Positions 33,139 through 41,882 of a DNA stretch of 64,000 bases are shown piece after piece. The translations under genes were made by a program, and so were the position numbers. The stretch comes from an uncultured Clostridia bacterium (GTDB lineage: Bacteria; Bacillota; Clostridia; Christensenellales; Borkfalkiaceae): NCBI GenBank assembly GCA_944328665.1, contig CALVHS010000035.1, positions 1 to 64,000 of the forward strand. The letters run 5' to 3'. Below the pieces are notes generated by a model. That model had not been told where the DNA came from. It ran no database searches and was given only the letters and a program-made list of their open reading frames with translations. Numbering within the stretch: position 1 is the stretch's first letter; every line of letters starts with the position of its first letter.

Positions 33139-34443
33139 ATGAAAAAAACAGCGGCGCTCGCGCTGCTGTGCCTGCTGCTGTGCGCCGCCCTGCCCGCGGG
33201 CGCCCCGCTCCGCGGCGCACGCGCGCAAGAAAAAGAGATCTTTCTCACCTTCGACGACGGGCCGACCGATTCGACCACCCCCGCCGTGCTCGACACCCTG
33301 CAAAAGGAAGGGGTACCGGCGACTTTTTTTGTCATCGGCAGGCAGATCGCGGGAAGAGAAGACATCCTCAGGCGCGCCGCCGCCGAAGGGCATGCCGTCG
33401 GCATCCACAGCCAAACCCATCGCTACAGGGAGATCTACCGCAGCGCCCGCGCGCTGCTTGCCGACATCGACGCTTGCAAAAGGGAGATCGGAAAAGTTTT
33501 GCCGGGATACGACGGAAAGATCTACCGCTTCCCCGGCGGGTCGCAGATGTGCCCGCAGCTGCGGCCCGCCGTCAAAAAAGCGGGATACCGCTATTTTGAC
33601 TGGAACGCCTCCGCGGGGGATGCGGAGGGGCATTTCTGCGCCGCACGGTTGCAGCAAAACGCCGCCGCGACGGCGAAAGGCAAAGCGCGCGTCATCCTGC
33701 TCTTGCACGACGGCGTCGGCTACGGAGAAACAGTCAAAGCGCTGCCCGGCATCATCCGCCATTTCAAAGAGGAAGGGTATGTTTTTAAGACGCTGCCGTC
33801 AGACGATGAGGGCGGCGCGCAGCTCGTTGACGTCGCGTATGCCGTGCCCGTCCAGCCATTCGTTCATCCCCGAGACGATCTTGGGCATGGCGAGGGTATC
33901 CGTAAAATTTGCCGTACCCACCTGCACGGCGGCAGCGCCCGCCAAGATAAACTCGAGCGCATCCTCCGCGCAGGCGATGCCGCCCATGCCCACAACGGGG
34001 ACGGAGACGGCGCGGCAGACTTCCCAGACCATGCGCAGGGCGATCGGCTTGATCCCCGCGCCCGAGACGCCGCCCGTCACATTGGCGAGCAGCGGCCTTC
34101 GCCGTTCCAGATCGACCGCCATGCCCGTCAGCGTGTTGATGAGGGAAACCGCATCCGCCCCGCCCCGCTCGGCGGCGAGCGCGTTGACGGCGATGCTCTC
34201 CACGTTGGGGGAAAGTTTGACCATCAGCGGCGTCCTGCGCAGGGACGCCTTGGCGGCGCGCGTCACCTCCTCCACGCTTTCGGGCCGGATGCCGAACGCC
34301 ATCCCGCCGCACTTGACATTGGGGCAGGAGATGTTCAGTTCGATCATGTCGACTTTGCCGTCCAATCTTTCGCAGATGCGCGCATAATCTTCGAGCGTCT
34401 TGCCTGCCACGTTGGCGATGACGGCGATGTTTTTGCTCTTTAA
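33139..34443 (+). CDS. Secreted polysaccharide deacetylase, open frame running into pyrD antisense
   Basis: A carbohydrate esterase family 4 protein with an N-terminal signal peptide (about residues 1-29). It acts outside the cell on N-acetyl groups of peptidoglycan or another glycan. Motifs are TFDDGPTD (metal Asp pair), HSQTHRY (metal His pair), RFPGGS and LLLHDGVG. The recognisable domain ends near residue 222 (about 33805). The frame then has no stop until TAA at 34441, adding about 210 residues that are the reverse side of pyrD and look like random high-GC sequence. A lost stop or a one-base sequencing error (T5 against T6 at 33782-33786 would give an immediate TAA) are both possible. 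The ribosome site is weak. Confidence 0.8.
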   Translation: MKKTAALALLCLLLCAALPAGAPLRGARAQEKEIFLTFDDGPTDSTTPAVLDTLQKEGVPATFFVIGRQIAGREDILRRAAAEGHAVGIHSQTHRYREIYRSARALLADIDACKREIGKVLPGYDGKIYRFPGGSQMCPQLRPAVKKAGYRYFDWNASAGDAEGHFCAARLQQNAAATAKGKARVILLLHDGVGYGETVKALPGIIRHFKEEGYVFKTLPSDDEGGAQLVDVAYAVPVQPFVHPRDDLGHGEGIRKICRTHLHGGSARQDKLERILRAGDAAHAHNGDGDGAADFPDHAQGDRLDPRARDAARHIGEQRPSPFQIDRHARQRVDEGNRIRPAPLGGERVDGDALHVGGKFDHQRRPAQGRLGGARHLLHAFGPDAERHPAALDIGAGDVQFDHVDFAVQSFADARIIFERLACHVGDDGDVFAL

Positions 34444-34707
34444 AAAAGCGAGATCGTCACGCAAAAAGGCTTCCACCCCGGGGTTTTGCAACCCCACCGC
34501 ATTGAGGATCACGCCTCGGCCTTCGGCGATGCGCGGCGTCGGATTGCCGAGGCGGGGTTCGAGCGTCAGCCCTTTCGTGCTGACGCCGCCCAACACGCCG
34601 ATATCGTAGATCTCGTCAAATTCTTTGCCGAAACCGAAGGTGCCGCTCGCCGCGATGACGGGGTTTTTCAATCTCACCCCGCAAAGATCTACTTTGAGAT
34701 CCGCCAT
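33799..34707 (-). CDS. pyrD: Dihydroorotate dehydrogenase B, catalytic subunit PyrD
   Basis: The FMN subunit that oxidises dihydroorotate to orotate. The 302-aa protein has PVIAASGTFGFG near the start, ELNISCPNVKCGG with the class 1 catalytic Cys, VKLSPNV, NTLTGMAVD and the C-terminal GMGGIACAEDALEF phosphate region. Together with PyrK it forms the NAD-dependent 1B type. Its start overlaps the pyrK stop (TAATG). The convergent deacetylase frame covers over 600 bases of it. Confidence 0.96.
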   Translation of the reverse strand: MADLKVDLCGVRLKNPVIAASGTFGFGKEFDEIYDIGVLGGVSTKGLTLEPRLGNPTPRIAEGRGVILNAVGLQNPGVEAFLRDDLAFLKSKNIAVIANVAGKTLEDYARICERLDGKVDMIELNISCPNVKCGGMAFGIRPESVEEVTRAAKASLRRTPLMVKLSPNVESIAVNALAAERGGADAVSLINTLTGMAVDLERRRPLLANVTGGVSGAGIKPIALRMVWEVCRAVSVPVVGMGGIACAEDALEFILAGAAAVQVGTANFTDTLAMPKIVSGMNEWLDGHGIRDVNELRAALIV

Positions 34708-35483
34708 TACAATTCCACCTCACCTATCTCAAACACGGGGCCGTCCTTGCAGACGCGCACGTTTTCCTCTCTTCCGCTTTTTTTGCAAACGCAGACGAGG
34801 CAGGCGCCGATGCCGCAGCCCATGCGCTCTTCGAGGGAAACATAACAGGGAACATGTACCCCCCTTTCGGCGAGCCCCGCCTTCAGCGCGCGCAGCATGG
34901 GCGTCGGGCCGCAGGACAATATGACATCCGGCTTTGCGCTTTCAAAGTCGCCGAAAAAGAGCTGCACCGCGTTCCCCTTTGCCCCCAAGCTGCCGTCGTC
35001 CGTCGCGCAAGCATAATAGTCGGAACGCCGGTCATACCTTTCGAACATATCGGCGTATTCTCCGCTTCGAAATCCCATATACGAGCGAAAATGCTTGTCG
35101 CTTTCATGAAATGCACGGAGCACGGACAAAAGAGGGAACACCCCCACACCGCCGCCTACGAGGGCGACGCGCTTATCCTCTTCCCGCAGGGAAAACCCGT
35201 TGCCGAGCGGCAGGACGCAGGAGAGCGCATCCCCCGCCTTTGCGCGGGACAGGATATGCGTCCCTTCCCCCTTTACCTGATAGCAACAGACGGCGACACG
35301 CGATCCTTTGTCGTAACCCATGATCGCAAAGGGCCGCCGCAAAAGATGTCCTCCGTCGCCTACGGAGAGATTTAAAAATTGTCCGCACCCGACCCGAACA
35401 TCTTCCGGAAGTTTCAAAGAGATTGCAAAGATACCGGGCGCGATCTGCTCGTTATGCAAGACCTCAGCCAAAAGCTCCTTCAC
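34707..35483 (-). CDS. pyrK: Dihydroorotate dehydrogenase B, electron transfer subunit PyrK
   Basis: The FAD and [2Fe-2S] subunit that passes electrons from PyrD to NAD+. The 258-aa protein has a ferredoxin-reductase-like FAD domain with RRPFAIMGYD, an NAD domain starting VALVGGGVGVFPLL, and a C-terminal cluster region MGCGIGACLVCVCK plus a later Cys (RVCKDG). Its stop overlaps the pyrD start, as expected for subunits made in equal amounts. Confidence 0.95.
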   Translation of the reverse strand: MKELLAEVLHNEQIAPGIFAISLKLPEDVRVGCGQFLNLSVGDGGHLLRRPFAIMGYDKGSRVAVCCYQVKGEGTHILSRAKAGDALSCVLPLGNGFSLREEDKRVALVGGGVGVFPLLSVLRAFHESDKHFRSYMGFRSGEYADMFERYDRRSDYYACATDDGSLGAKGNAVQLFFGDFESAKPDVILSCGPTPMLRALKAGLAERGVHVPCYVSLEERMGCGIGACLVCVCKKSGREENVRVCKDGPVFEIGEVEL

Positions 35484-35531
35484 GCCGATCCCTCCTTTTT
35501 ATAAAATATGCGCGGCATAATACTCTGTTCT

Positions 35532-36437
35532 TTATCCAAAAATAGCGGAAACAAGGTCGTTTTTCATATCTATACAGGCGTTTTTCGCCGCCTCGTCAAA
35601 CGCCTGCCCTTTATATCTTTCCTGCCTGTACGCGCAGAGTATGCCGCGGGAGGAATTGACGATGCCCCCCCTGCCGTTTTTATCGAAACACACTTTCAGG
35701 TCGGCTGCCGTGCCGCCCTGCGCGCCATACCCGGGGATCAGGAAAAAGGTATGCGGCATTTCCCTGCGCAAGATCTTCGCCTGCACGGGATGCGTTGCGC
35801 CGACCACCGCGCCGACGTCCGAATAGCCGAACTTGCCGACGCTCCCTTTTCCCCATTCTTCCACGAGGGCGCCCATATATTCATAGACTGTTTTTCCGTT
35901 TTCCAACTTCAGATCCTGCAATTCTCCGCTCGACGGATTGGACGTCTTGACGAGCACGAAGATCCCTTTATCTCTCTTTTGCATCCAACCGAGGAAAGGT
36001 TTGATCCCGTCCGAACCGAGATAGCCGTTGACCGTGAGAAAGTCGGAATCGAAGGCGGTAAAGGCGCGCCCGCCCACCGCCGTCTCGCCGAGGTACGCTT
36101 TGGCGTAACATTCCGCCGTCGCGCCGATATCGTTTCGTTTGGCGTCCGTCATAACGATCAGCCCCTTCTTTTTGGCATAGCGGCACGTTTCGGTAAAGGC
36201 GCGCAGTCCCTCCGCGCCGTACATCTCGTAATAGGCGATCTGCACCTTGACGGCAGGCACGACGTCCGCCACCGCGTCGACGACTTTTTTATTGAAAGAG
36301 ACGACCGCCTCCGCCGCACCCGCAAGATCGCCGACGCCCGCGCGCATCTCTTCCGGCAAATATTCAAAATTGGTATCCAGCCCGACGACGGTCGGGTTTT
36401 GCTTCTCTTCGATCTTTTCTATCAACGTATCGATCAT
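35532..36437 (-). CDS. pyrF: Orotidine 5'-phosphate decarboxylase PyrF
   Basis: PyrF turns OMP into UMP, the last step of the pathway. The 301-aa protein is the longer subfamily-2 form. It contains the active-site DAKRNDIG motif, the N-terminal VVGLDTN and the C-terminal PGYGAQGG phosphate loop. It starts nine bases after pyrE. Confidence 0.95.
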   Translation of the reverse strand: MIDTLIEKIEEKQNPTVVGLDTNFEYLPEEMRAGVGDLAGAAEAVVSFNKKVVDAVADVVPAVKVQIAYYEMYGAEGLRAFTETCRYAKKKGLIVMTDAKRNDIGATAECYAKAYLGETAVGGRAFTAFDSDFLTVNGYLGSDGIKPFLGWMQKRDKGIFVLVKTSNPSSGELQDLKLENGKTVYEYMGALVEEWGKGSVGKFGYSDVGAVVGATHPVQAKILRREMPHTFFLIPGYGAQGGTAADLKVCFDKNGRGGIVNSSRGILCAYRQERYKGQAFDEAAKNACIDMKNDLVSAIFG

Positions 36438-36446
36438 TGTTCCACC

Positions 36447-37106
36447 TCATTCTTTTGCGCCGTATTCTTCAAGATAGGAGAGGATGGCGGGCACATGCTC
36501 TTTCCCTTCGATGATCCCCTCTTCGAGCGCCGCCACGATGTCGCGGATCGTGACGATGGAATACACACGCACCCCCTCCTTTTCGTACGCCTGCGCCACG
36601 GCAGATTTTTCGCTGCCCAGCGCTTTTTCCATCCTGTCCACCGTGATGACCATGCCCGCGATCTCCACCCGCGCCGCGCCGCGCAGCTTGGGCAAAACCT
36701 CGCCGAGCGCCTTGCCGCTGGTCATGACGTCCTCGATAATGACGATCTTTTCGCCGTCCTCCGGCTGTTTACCGACAAACATCCCGCCTTCGCCGTGGTC
36801 TTTGATTTCCTTCCTGTCAAAGGAAAAATTCACGTCGACGCCGTACTTTTCATAGAGAGCGACGGCGGCGGAGAGCGCCAACGGCACCCCCTTGTAAGCG
36901 GGGCCGAACAGCGTGTCCGCACGGATCTTATGATCGGCGATGCAGTCGGCGTAAAACTCGCCCAGCCGCTTGAGCTGCGAACCCTTTTTATACTCGCCCG
37001 CATTCAGAAAATAGGGAGCGATCCTGCCGCTTTTCAACTGAAAGGTGCCGAATTTCAAGACGCCGCATTCCGCAAGAAAGCGTATGAATTGCTGTTTGTA
37101 AGTCAT
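36447..37106 (-). CDS. pyrE: Orotate phosphoribosyltransferase PyrE
   Basis: PyrE joins orotate and PRPP to give OMP. The 219-aa protein has the PRPP motif VIIEDVMTSGKA, the FGPAYKGVPLA substrate segment and FSFDRKEIKDHGEGG, the flexible catalytic loop. It lies between pyrC and pyrF in the operon. Confidence 0.96.
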   Translation of the reverse strand: MTYKQQFIRFLAECGVLKFGTFQLKSGRIAPYFLNAGEYKKGSQLKRLGEFYADCIADHKIRADTLFGPAYKGVPLALSAAVALYEKYGVDVNFSFDRKEIKDHGEGGMFVGKQPEDGEKIVIIEDVMTSGKALGEVLPKLRGAARVEIAGMVITVDRMEKALGSEKSAVAQAYEKEGVRVYSIVTIRDIVAALEEGIIEGKEHVPAILSYLEEYGAKE

Positions 37107-37164
37107 GGTATTTCTCCTTATTATTTCAGACGCAATACTCTGTATTTTTCCGCTTATATCCGTC

Positions 37165-38436
37165 TTATGCCCTGAATTTGATCTCTCCGTCCACGATCGT
37201 ATACTTTACAGCGCCCCACACCTTTCTGCCGTCGAAGGGCGTATTTTTGCCTTTGGAACGGAATTTTTTGCTGTCGATGACATATTCCTCGTTGAGATCG
37301 GCGAGCATCAGGTCGGCGGCGCCGCCCGCTTTGATCTCGCCCCCCTCCAACCCCAAAATGCGCGCGGGCGCCCCGCTCATTTTGTCGGCGAGGGCGGAAA
37401 GGCTCATCAAGCCCCCCTTCACGAGCGCCGTATAAGAGAGCGCAAACGACGTCTCGAGCCCGCTGATGCCGAAGGCGGCGAGATCGTATTCGACATTCTT
37501 TTCGTCCGCGTGGTGGGGCGCATGGTCGGTGACGATGCAGTCGAGGGTGCCGTCCTGCAATCCTTTGCGGATCGCGGCGACGTCTTCCTCCTCGCGCAGG
37601 GGCGGATTGACCTTGGTATCGGCGTCAAAGGAAGCGATCACGTCGTCCGTCAGCGTAAAGTAATGGGGGCAGGTCTCCGCCGTCACGGCGACGCCGCGCG
37701 CCTTTGCTTCGCGCAACAGCTGCACGCCCCCCTTGGTGGAGACGTGGCAGATGTGCACGCGCTTGCCCAGCGTCTCCGCAAGGATGATCTCGCGCGCGAG
37801 CATGATCTCCTCCGCCGCGCGGGGGATCCCCTTCAATCCCGCCAGCGTACCGGAATATCCCTCGTTGACGACGCCCCCGTCCGCGAGGGACTTGTCCTCA
37901 CAGTGCGAGAGGCAGATAAGGCCGAAGCCGGAGGCATATTCCATCGCCAGGCGCATGATGCGCGCGTCGGCGACCGGCCTGCCGTCGTCGCTGACGGCGA
38001 CGGCGCCCGCCTCTTTCATCTTGCCCATCTCGGAGAGCGTCTCCCCCTTTTCCCCCTTGGTGATGGCGCCGATCGGATGCACCTTGCACAGGCCGACCTG
38101 TTTCGCGCGCGCAGCGATATAGCCGACGACCGCCGCATTGTCGCAGACGGGATCGGTGTTCGGCATGCAGCAGACCTGCGTGAAGCCGCCCGCCACCGCC
38201 GCCGCGCTGCCGCTGGCGATGTCCTCTTTGTACTCGAATCCCGGTTCGCGGAGATGCACGTGCATGTCGATGAGCCCCGGAAAGACGGTCAGCCCCGCCG
38301 CCTCGATCACCTCGGCGCCTTCCGCGGGCAAATTTGTTCCGACCGCGGCGATCTTATTCCCTTCGACGAGGATATCCGCCCTTTCCACGCGGCCGCCGAA
38401 GACGGCTTCTCCGCCGCGGATAAGAAGTTTACGCAT
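37165..38436 (-). CDS. pyrC: Dihydroorotase PyrC
   Basis: PyrC closes carbamoyl aspartate to dihydroorotate. The 423-aa class I enzyme has the metal motif DMHVHLREPG near residue 57, the LSHCED and ICHVST histidines, the TDHAPHH motif and a long amidohydrolase C-terminus. The start overlaps pyrB by eight bases. Confidence 0.96.
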   Translation of the reverse strand: MRKLLIRGGEAVFGGRVERADILVEGNKIAAVGTNLPAEGAEVIEAAGLTVFPGLIDMHVHLREPGFEYKEDIASGSAAAVAGGFTQVCCMPNTDPVCDNAAVVGYIAARAKQVGLCKVHPIGAITKGEKGETLSEMGKMKEAGAVAVSDDGRPVADARIMRLAMEYASGFGLICLSHCEDKSLADGGVVNEGYSGTLAGLKGIPRAAEEIMLAREIILAETLGKRVHICHVSTKGGVQLLREAKARGVAVTAETCPHYFTLTDDVIASFDADTKVNPPLREEEDVAAIRKGLQDGTLDCIVTDHAPHHADEKNVEYDLAAFGISGLETSFALSYTALVKGGLMSLSALADKMSGAPARILGLEGGEIKAGGAADLMLADLNEEYVIDSKKFRSKGKNTPFDGRKVWGAVKYTIVDGEIKFRA

Positions 38437-39364
38437 TGTCTTTGCCTCCCTGTCTGTTTTTGCAGAGCAGGAACAGCAGCGCCATCCGGACGGCGACGCC
38501 GTTCAATACCTGCCCTTCGATCTCGCTGCTCTCCCCGTCGATGACCGCGGACGTAAATTCCACGCCGCGGTTGACCGGGCCGGGATGCATGACGATATGA
38601 TCTCTGTCCGCAAGCGAGAGGTGCTCCTCGGAAACGCCGTAATACTTGGCATACTCGGAGAGGGAAGGGAACAGCCCGCCCTGCATGCGCTCGAGCTGGA
38701 TGCGCAGCCCCATGACGACGTTTGCGCCCGCAAGAGCCTCTTCCCGCGAGGAAGCGATCTTGGCGCCCATCCGCCCGATCCCCTGCGGCATGAGGGTGGC
38801 GGGAGAAAACATCGTCACCTCCGCGCCCAGCTTGACGAGGCCGAAGAGGTTGCTCTTGGCGACGCGGGAATGTTTGATGTCCCCGAGGATGGCGACTTTC
38901 AGCCCCTTGAAGGAACCAAACTTTTCGCGCATGGTATAAAAATCGAGGAGCGCCTGCGTGGGATGTTCGTTTATGCCGTCCCCGCCGTTGACGACGGACG
39001 CGCGCACGTTTTGGGCGAGCAGGCGGGGCGCGCCGCCCATCGGATGGCGGATGACGATAACGTCGTTTTTCATGGCGTCCAGCGTCCTGCCCGTGTCGAT
39101 GAGCGTCTCCCCCTTCTGTACCGAACTCGAAGAGGCAGAGATGTTCACCGTGCCCGCTCCGAGGTATTTTGCCGCCAACTCAAAGGAACAGCGGGTGCGC
39201 GTACTGTTTTCGTAAAAGAGGGTCGTCACCGTGCGCCCCTGCAAATGGGGCAGCTTTTTCAGGTTCTGCGTGAGCAGTTTTTTCATGCCCACCGCCGTAT
39301 CGAGAATGAGCATGATATCCTCGGCGGACGTATCCCGCAAGCCGAGCAGATCCTTGCCTAACAT
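38429..39364 (-). CDS. pyrB: Aspartate carbamoyltransferase PyrB
   Basis: PyrB joins carbamoyl phosphate and aspartate, the committed pyrimidine step. The 311-aa protein has the carbamoyl phosphate motif STRTRCSFE, the HPTQALLDFYT segment, GDIKHSRVAKS and HPGPVNRGVE. No pyrI regulatory chain is present, as usual in Gram-positives. It follows pyrR by 24 bases. Confidence 0.97.
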   Translation of the reverse strand: MLGKDLLGLRDTSAEDIMLILDTAVGMKKLLTQNLKKLPHLQGRTVTTLFYENSTRTRCSFELAAKYLGAGTVNISASSSSVQKGETLIDTGRTLDAMKNDVIVIRHPMGGAPRLLAQNVRASVVNGGDGINEHPTQALLDFYTMREKFGSFKGLKVAILGDIKHSRVAKSNLFGLVKLGAEVTMFSPATLMPQGIGRMGAKIASSREEALAGANVVMGLRIQLERMQGGLFPSLSEYAKYYGVSEEHLSLADRDHIVMHPGPVNRGVEFTSAVIDGESSEIEGQVLNGVAVRMALLFLLCKNRQGGKDNA

Positions 39365-39388
39365 GTATATACCTCGCTCAAAATAAAT

Positions 39389-39934
39389 TCATGCTTTTTC
39401 CGTGCGGCGGATACCGAGAGAATCCTCCCCTTCCGGCGCCCCGAGGCGCACTTCCAGCCATTCGTCCGAAGAGGCAGGGATGTTTTTCCCCACAAAGTCG
39501 GCGCTGACGGGCATCTGCCTGCCTCCTCTGTCCGCCAGTACGAGGAGGCGCACCGAAGCGGGCCTGCCGAGGTCAAAGAGCGCCTCGATGGCGGCGCGCA
39601 CCGTCCTGCCCGTGTGCAGGACGTCGTCGCAGAGCACCACGTTTTTTCCGTCCACGGAAAAGCCGAACTCGTTCGCCTTCGCCTCCGGCACGAAATAGCT
39701 GCTGACCAGATCGTCGCGGTACATGCCGATGTCGATGCCCGCGCAGAGCGGCTGCACGCCGTACCCCTTGCCGATGAGGGCGGCGACGCGGCGCGCCACG
39801 ACCTCGCCCCGGCGGCGGATGCCGATGAGGCAGAGCCCGTCCGTCCCCTTGTTCTTTTCCACGACCTCATGCGAAAGGCGGGTAAACGTCCTCGCGATCG
39901 CCGCCCCGTCCATCAAAATGCGTTCTTCCGCCAT
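39389..39934 (-). CDS. pyrR: Pyrimidine operon attenuator PyrR / uracil phosphoribosyltransferase
   Basis: PyrR binds the pyr leader RNA when UMP is high and causes termination; it can also have uracil phosphoribosyltransferase activity. The 181-aa protein has the PRPP motif VLCDDVLHTGRTV, the GIRRRGEVVARR segment and the family end region. ATG 39934 is chosen because GGAGG precedes it and longer frames run through the terminator of the leader. It is the first gene of the operon. Confidence 0.94.
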   Translation of the reverse strand: MAEERILMDGAAIARTFTRLSHEVVEKNKGTDGLCLIGIRRRGEVVARRVAALIGKGYGVQPLCAGIDIGMYRDDLVSSYFVPEAKANEFGFSVDGKNVVLCDDVLHTGRTVRAAIEALFDLGRPASVRLLVLADRGGRQMPVSADFVGKNIPASSDEWLEVRLGAPEGEDSLGIRRTEKA

Positions 39935-39949
39935 ACCGCCTCCAAACAT

Positions 39950-40090
39950 AAAAAATGCCCGCGCACGGATGCGCGGGGAAAGTACAAACAGGCAACGAAA
40001 AAGGCAGACGCCTCCTCTGTATTTTTCGCTCTTTTGCCCGAACGACTTTGCGGCATCTCCGTACCGATCAGTTAAAGCCTTCGTTCGCCC
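39950..40090 (-). promoter_or_regulatory. PyrR attenuator leader
   Basis: The minus-strand leader holds a bulged stem whose top presents ACAGAGGAGGC (40020-40010), close to the PyrR-binding loop consensus CAGAGAGGC. It is built from CGAAAAA pairing with TTTTTCG and CAGA with TCTG. Downstream, CCCGCGCA and TGCGCGGG (39977-39970 and 39965-39958) form a terminator followed by a T-run at 39955-39950. This is the usual UMP-sensing attenuator. Confidence 0.75.
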
Positions 40091-40094
40091 TTTA

Positions 40095-40124
40095 TTGTAA
40101 CACAAACGGGGCGGCGATGTAAAG
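40095..40124 (-). promoter_or_regulatory. pyr operon promoter
   Basis: TTTACA (40124-40119), 18-base spacer, TACAAT (40100-40095). Confidence 0.7.
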
Positions 40125-40142
40125 CGAATGGAAAAATCTTTC

Positions 40143-40841
40143 TCAATAAATTTGCGCGAGGCGGAAGCCGAGCAGGTCGCACGAGGTCAGCACATATTCG
40201 ATCCCCGCCCGCACCGTGCGCATCGGGTACGGCCCCGCGGCGGCGTGCAGGTGCCCGTAGACCACCTTGTCCGCGCCGTTCTTTTCAAAAGCGTCCGTAA
40301 AGAGGGTCGGCTCCCTTTTCCCGTTGAAGGGGGGATAGTGGATCATGCAGAGCAGCCTGTCCCCTTCCCTCCGCTCGCGGCGGACGTGTTCGAAGGCGAG
40401 GCGGAAGCGCTCCCCCTCCCTCTCGTAGATCTTTTTATCGGCGTCGGTATATTCCGCGCTGCCCGGGCACAGCCAGCCGCGCGAACCGCAGACGACCAAC
40501 CCGTCGAAGCGCACGCAATCGTTCTGCAAAAAATAAAAACTGTCGTCGGGCGCGCTGCGCCGCAGCGCCGTGATGCCGGCCCACCAATAATCGTGATTGC
40601 CGCGGATAAACACCTTTTTGCCGGGCAGGCGGGCGACGGCGGCAAGGTCGGGAAGCGCCTCTTCGAGCGTCATCGCCCAACTGACGTCACCCGCGATCAG
40701 CACGATATCCTCGGGCGAGACCTTTTCCGTCCAATCGGCGGCGATCTTTTCGAAATGCCCCGTCCAATTTCCGCCGAACACGTCCATCGGCTTATCCTGC
40801 CCTCCCGGCAGATGCAGATCGCTCACGGCAAAGACTTTCAT
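40143..40841 (-). CDS. Calcineurin-like metallophosphoesterase
   Basis: A two-metal phosphoesterase of 232 aa, inferred cytoplasmic (no signal peptide). Motifs are SDLHLPGG, IAGDVSWAM, RGNHDYWW, MIHYPPF and YGHLHA, a full ligand set. It belongs to a Firmicutes group without known substrate. ATG 40841 with GGAG upstream is preferred. It starts 26 bases after the small zinc-ribbon gene and lies upstream of the pyr operon on the same strand. Confidence 0.87.
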   Translation of the reverse strand: MKVFAVSDLHLPGGQDKPMDVFGGNWTGHFEKIAADWTEKVSPEDIVLIAGDVSWAMTLEEALPDLAAVARLPGKKVFIRGNHDYWWAGITALRRSAPDDSFYFLQNDCVRFDGLVVCGSRGWLCPGSAEYTDADKKIYEREGERFRLAFEHVRRERREGDRLLCMIHYPPFNGKREPTLFTDAFEKNGADKVVYGHLHAAAGPYPMRTVRAGIEYVLTSCDLLGFRLAQIY

Positions 40842-40866
40842 GCTCCGCTCCAAAACATCCTTTCTT

Positions 40867-41058
40867 TCATTTTACCACAAACGCCGCAGATTTGAAAGCG
40901 TTTGCGTCGTATCCCGCGCACTTTTTATCCCGTATTTTGCGCGAGACCAGATCTTCCACGTCGCAGAGCGCGAGACTTTCGCGGCAGCGCTCGCACAGGG
41001 CGCGCCCGCACGCGTCCCGCCCGCAGACGAGGCATCCCCTCTCTTCCCTTTTCCCCAT
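40867..41058 (-). CDS. Small zinc-ribbon-like protein
   Basis: A 63-aa product not recognised as a named family. It has CLVC and CERC pairs 13 residues apart (GCLVCGRDACGRALCERC), which suggests a zinc ribbon, followed by a polar segment. ATG 41058 has GGAGGGG at good spacing, which supports a real gene. It lies directly after a terminator, so it may be read by leaky transcription or from a nearby promoter I cannot identify. Confidence 0.55.
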   Translation of the reverse strand: MGKREERGCLVCGRDACGRALCERCRESLALCDVEDLVSRKIRDKKCAGYDANAFKSAAFVVK

Positions 41059-41070
41059 CTTCCCCCTCCG

Positions 41071-41101
41071 AAAAAAAGCCGATACCCGTTCGGATACCGG
41101 C
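41071..41101 (-). terminator. Terminator after the Cys-rich protein gene
   Basis: GCCGGTATCCG pairs with CGGGTATCGGC on the minus strand, with two G-U pairs that work only in that orientation, followed by seven Ts. Confidence 0.8.
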
Positions 41102-41111
41102 CTTTTCAAAC

Positions 41112-41792
41112 TCATTTGCCGCAGCCCTGCCCGCATCCGGACGGGCCGCCGCAGCCGCCCTGCGGATACAGAGGCAATTCAAAAAATCCGGCGCAGACCT
41201 CCTGCGTATATTCCTGCGCGGGCGGAATAACGCAATAGCCGTACGAGGGAAGCAGCAAGTCGACGTTGATGACGATCTTGAGGATGACGGTGATGCAGGC
41301 ATTGACGGTAAAGGTGTTGTTTTCCGCATTGAACGTCCCTTCGGGCGCCACGGCGCTGGCGACGCACTGCACTTCGTAAGGCATGACGGAAGGCTGCGGC
41401 ACGAAGAGGATGACATCCTCCGTCACCGTGATGACCGCGTTCGCCTTGCCCTCCGTCCCGCCCGCGTCGGTATACACCGCTTCCACGGGGATATCGACGG
41501 AAACCTGCACGCGCGCACAGTTGGCGCGGTCGGGCAGGCGGTCGATCTGAAACGCCGTGACCGTTCCCTTGGACGAGACGCTGCGCGCGCTGATAAAGGT
41601 GAGCGGATATGTAGGAGAGGCGGGAACGGGGTCTGTAAGCGTAAGGACGACGCCGTTCGTCTGCCCCTGGCGGATACAGGCGTCAAAGACGCGCTGCGCC
41701 TGGATGCAAACCTTTTCGTTCAGACCCGCCGCGGGATTGCCGCCGATCGGCCCCGGGCATTTGTCCGTCTGAAAGTTGGAATAAAATGACAT
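41112..41792 (-). CDS. Cys-rich protein of unknown function, possible spore or surface protein
   Basis: A 226-aa protein not assigned to a named family. It has no signal peptide. The N-terminal third contains a segment with paired cysteines (CPGPIGG, then EKVCIQAQRVFDACIRQ). The middle is beta-rich and Val/Thr-rich with evenly spaced hydrophobic strands. The C-terminus is a Gly-Cys tail, GGCGGPSGCGQGCGK. Cys-rich tails of this kind are found in spore coat and exosporium proteins that cross-link by disulfides, and the neighbour LysM and spoVB genes point the same way, but this is inference. GGAGG lies seven bases before the ATG. Confidence 0.7.
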   Translation of the reverse strand: MSFYSNFQTDKCPGPIGGNPAAGLNEKVCIQAQRVFDACIRQGQTNGVVLTLTDPVPASPTYPLTFISARSVSSKGTVTAFQIDRLPDRANCARVQVSVDIPVEAVYTDAGGTEGKANAVITVTEDVILFVPQPSVMPYEVQCVASAVAPEGTFNAENNTFTVNACITVILKIVINVDLLLPSYGYCVIPPAQEYTQEVCAGFFELPLYPQGGCGGPSGCGQGCGK

Positions 41793-41882
41793 TTTTGACC
41801 TCCGAACGTTAGTAATCGCATAAAGAGCGCCGCGGCATGCGGCAGCTTCTGTTTCAGTATATGACGGAACGCGCGCACGTTG

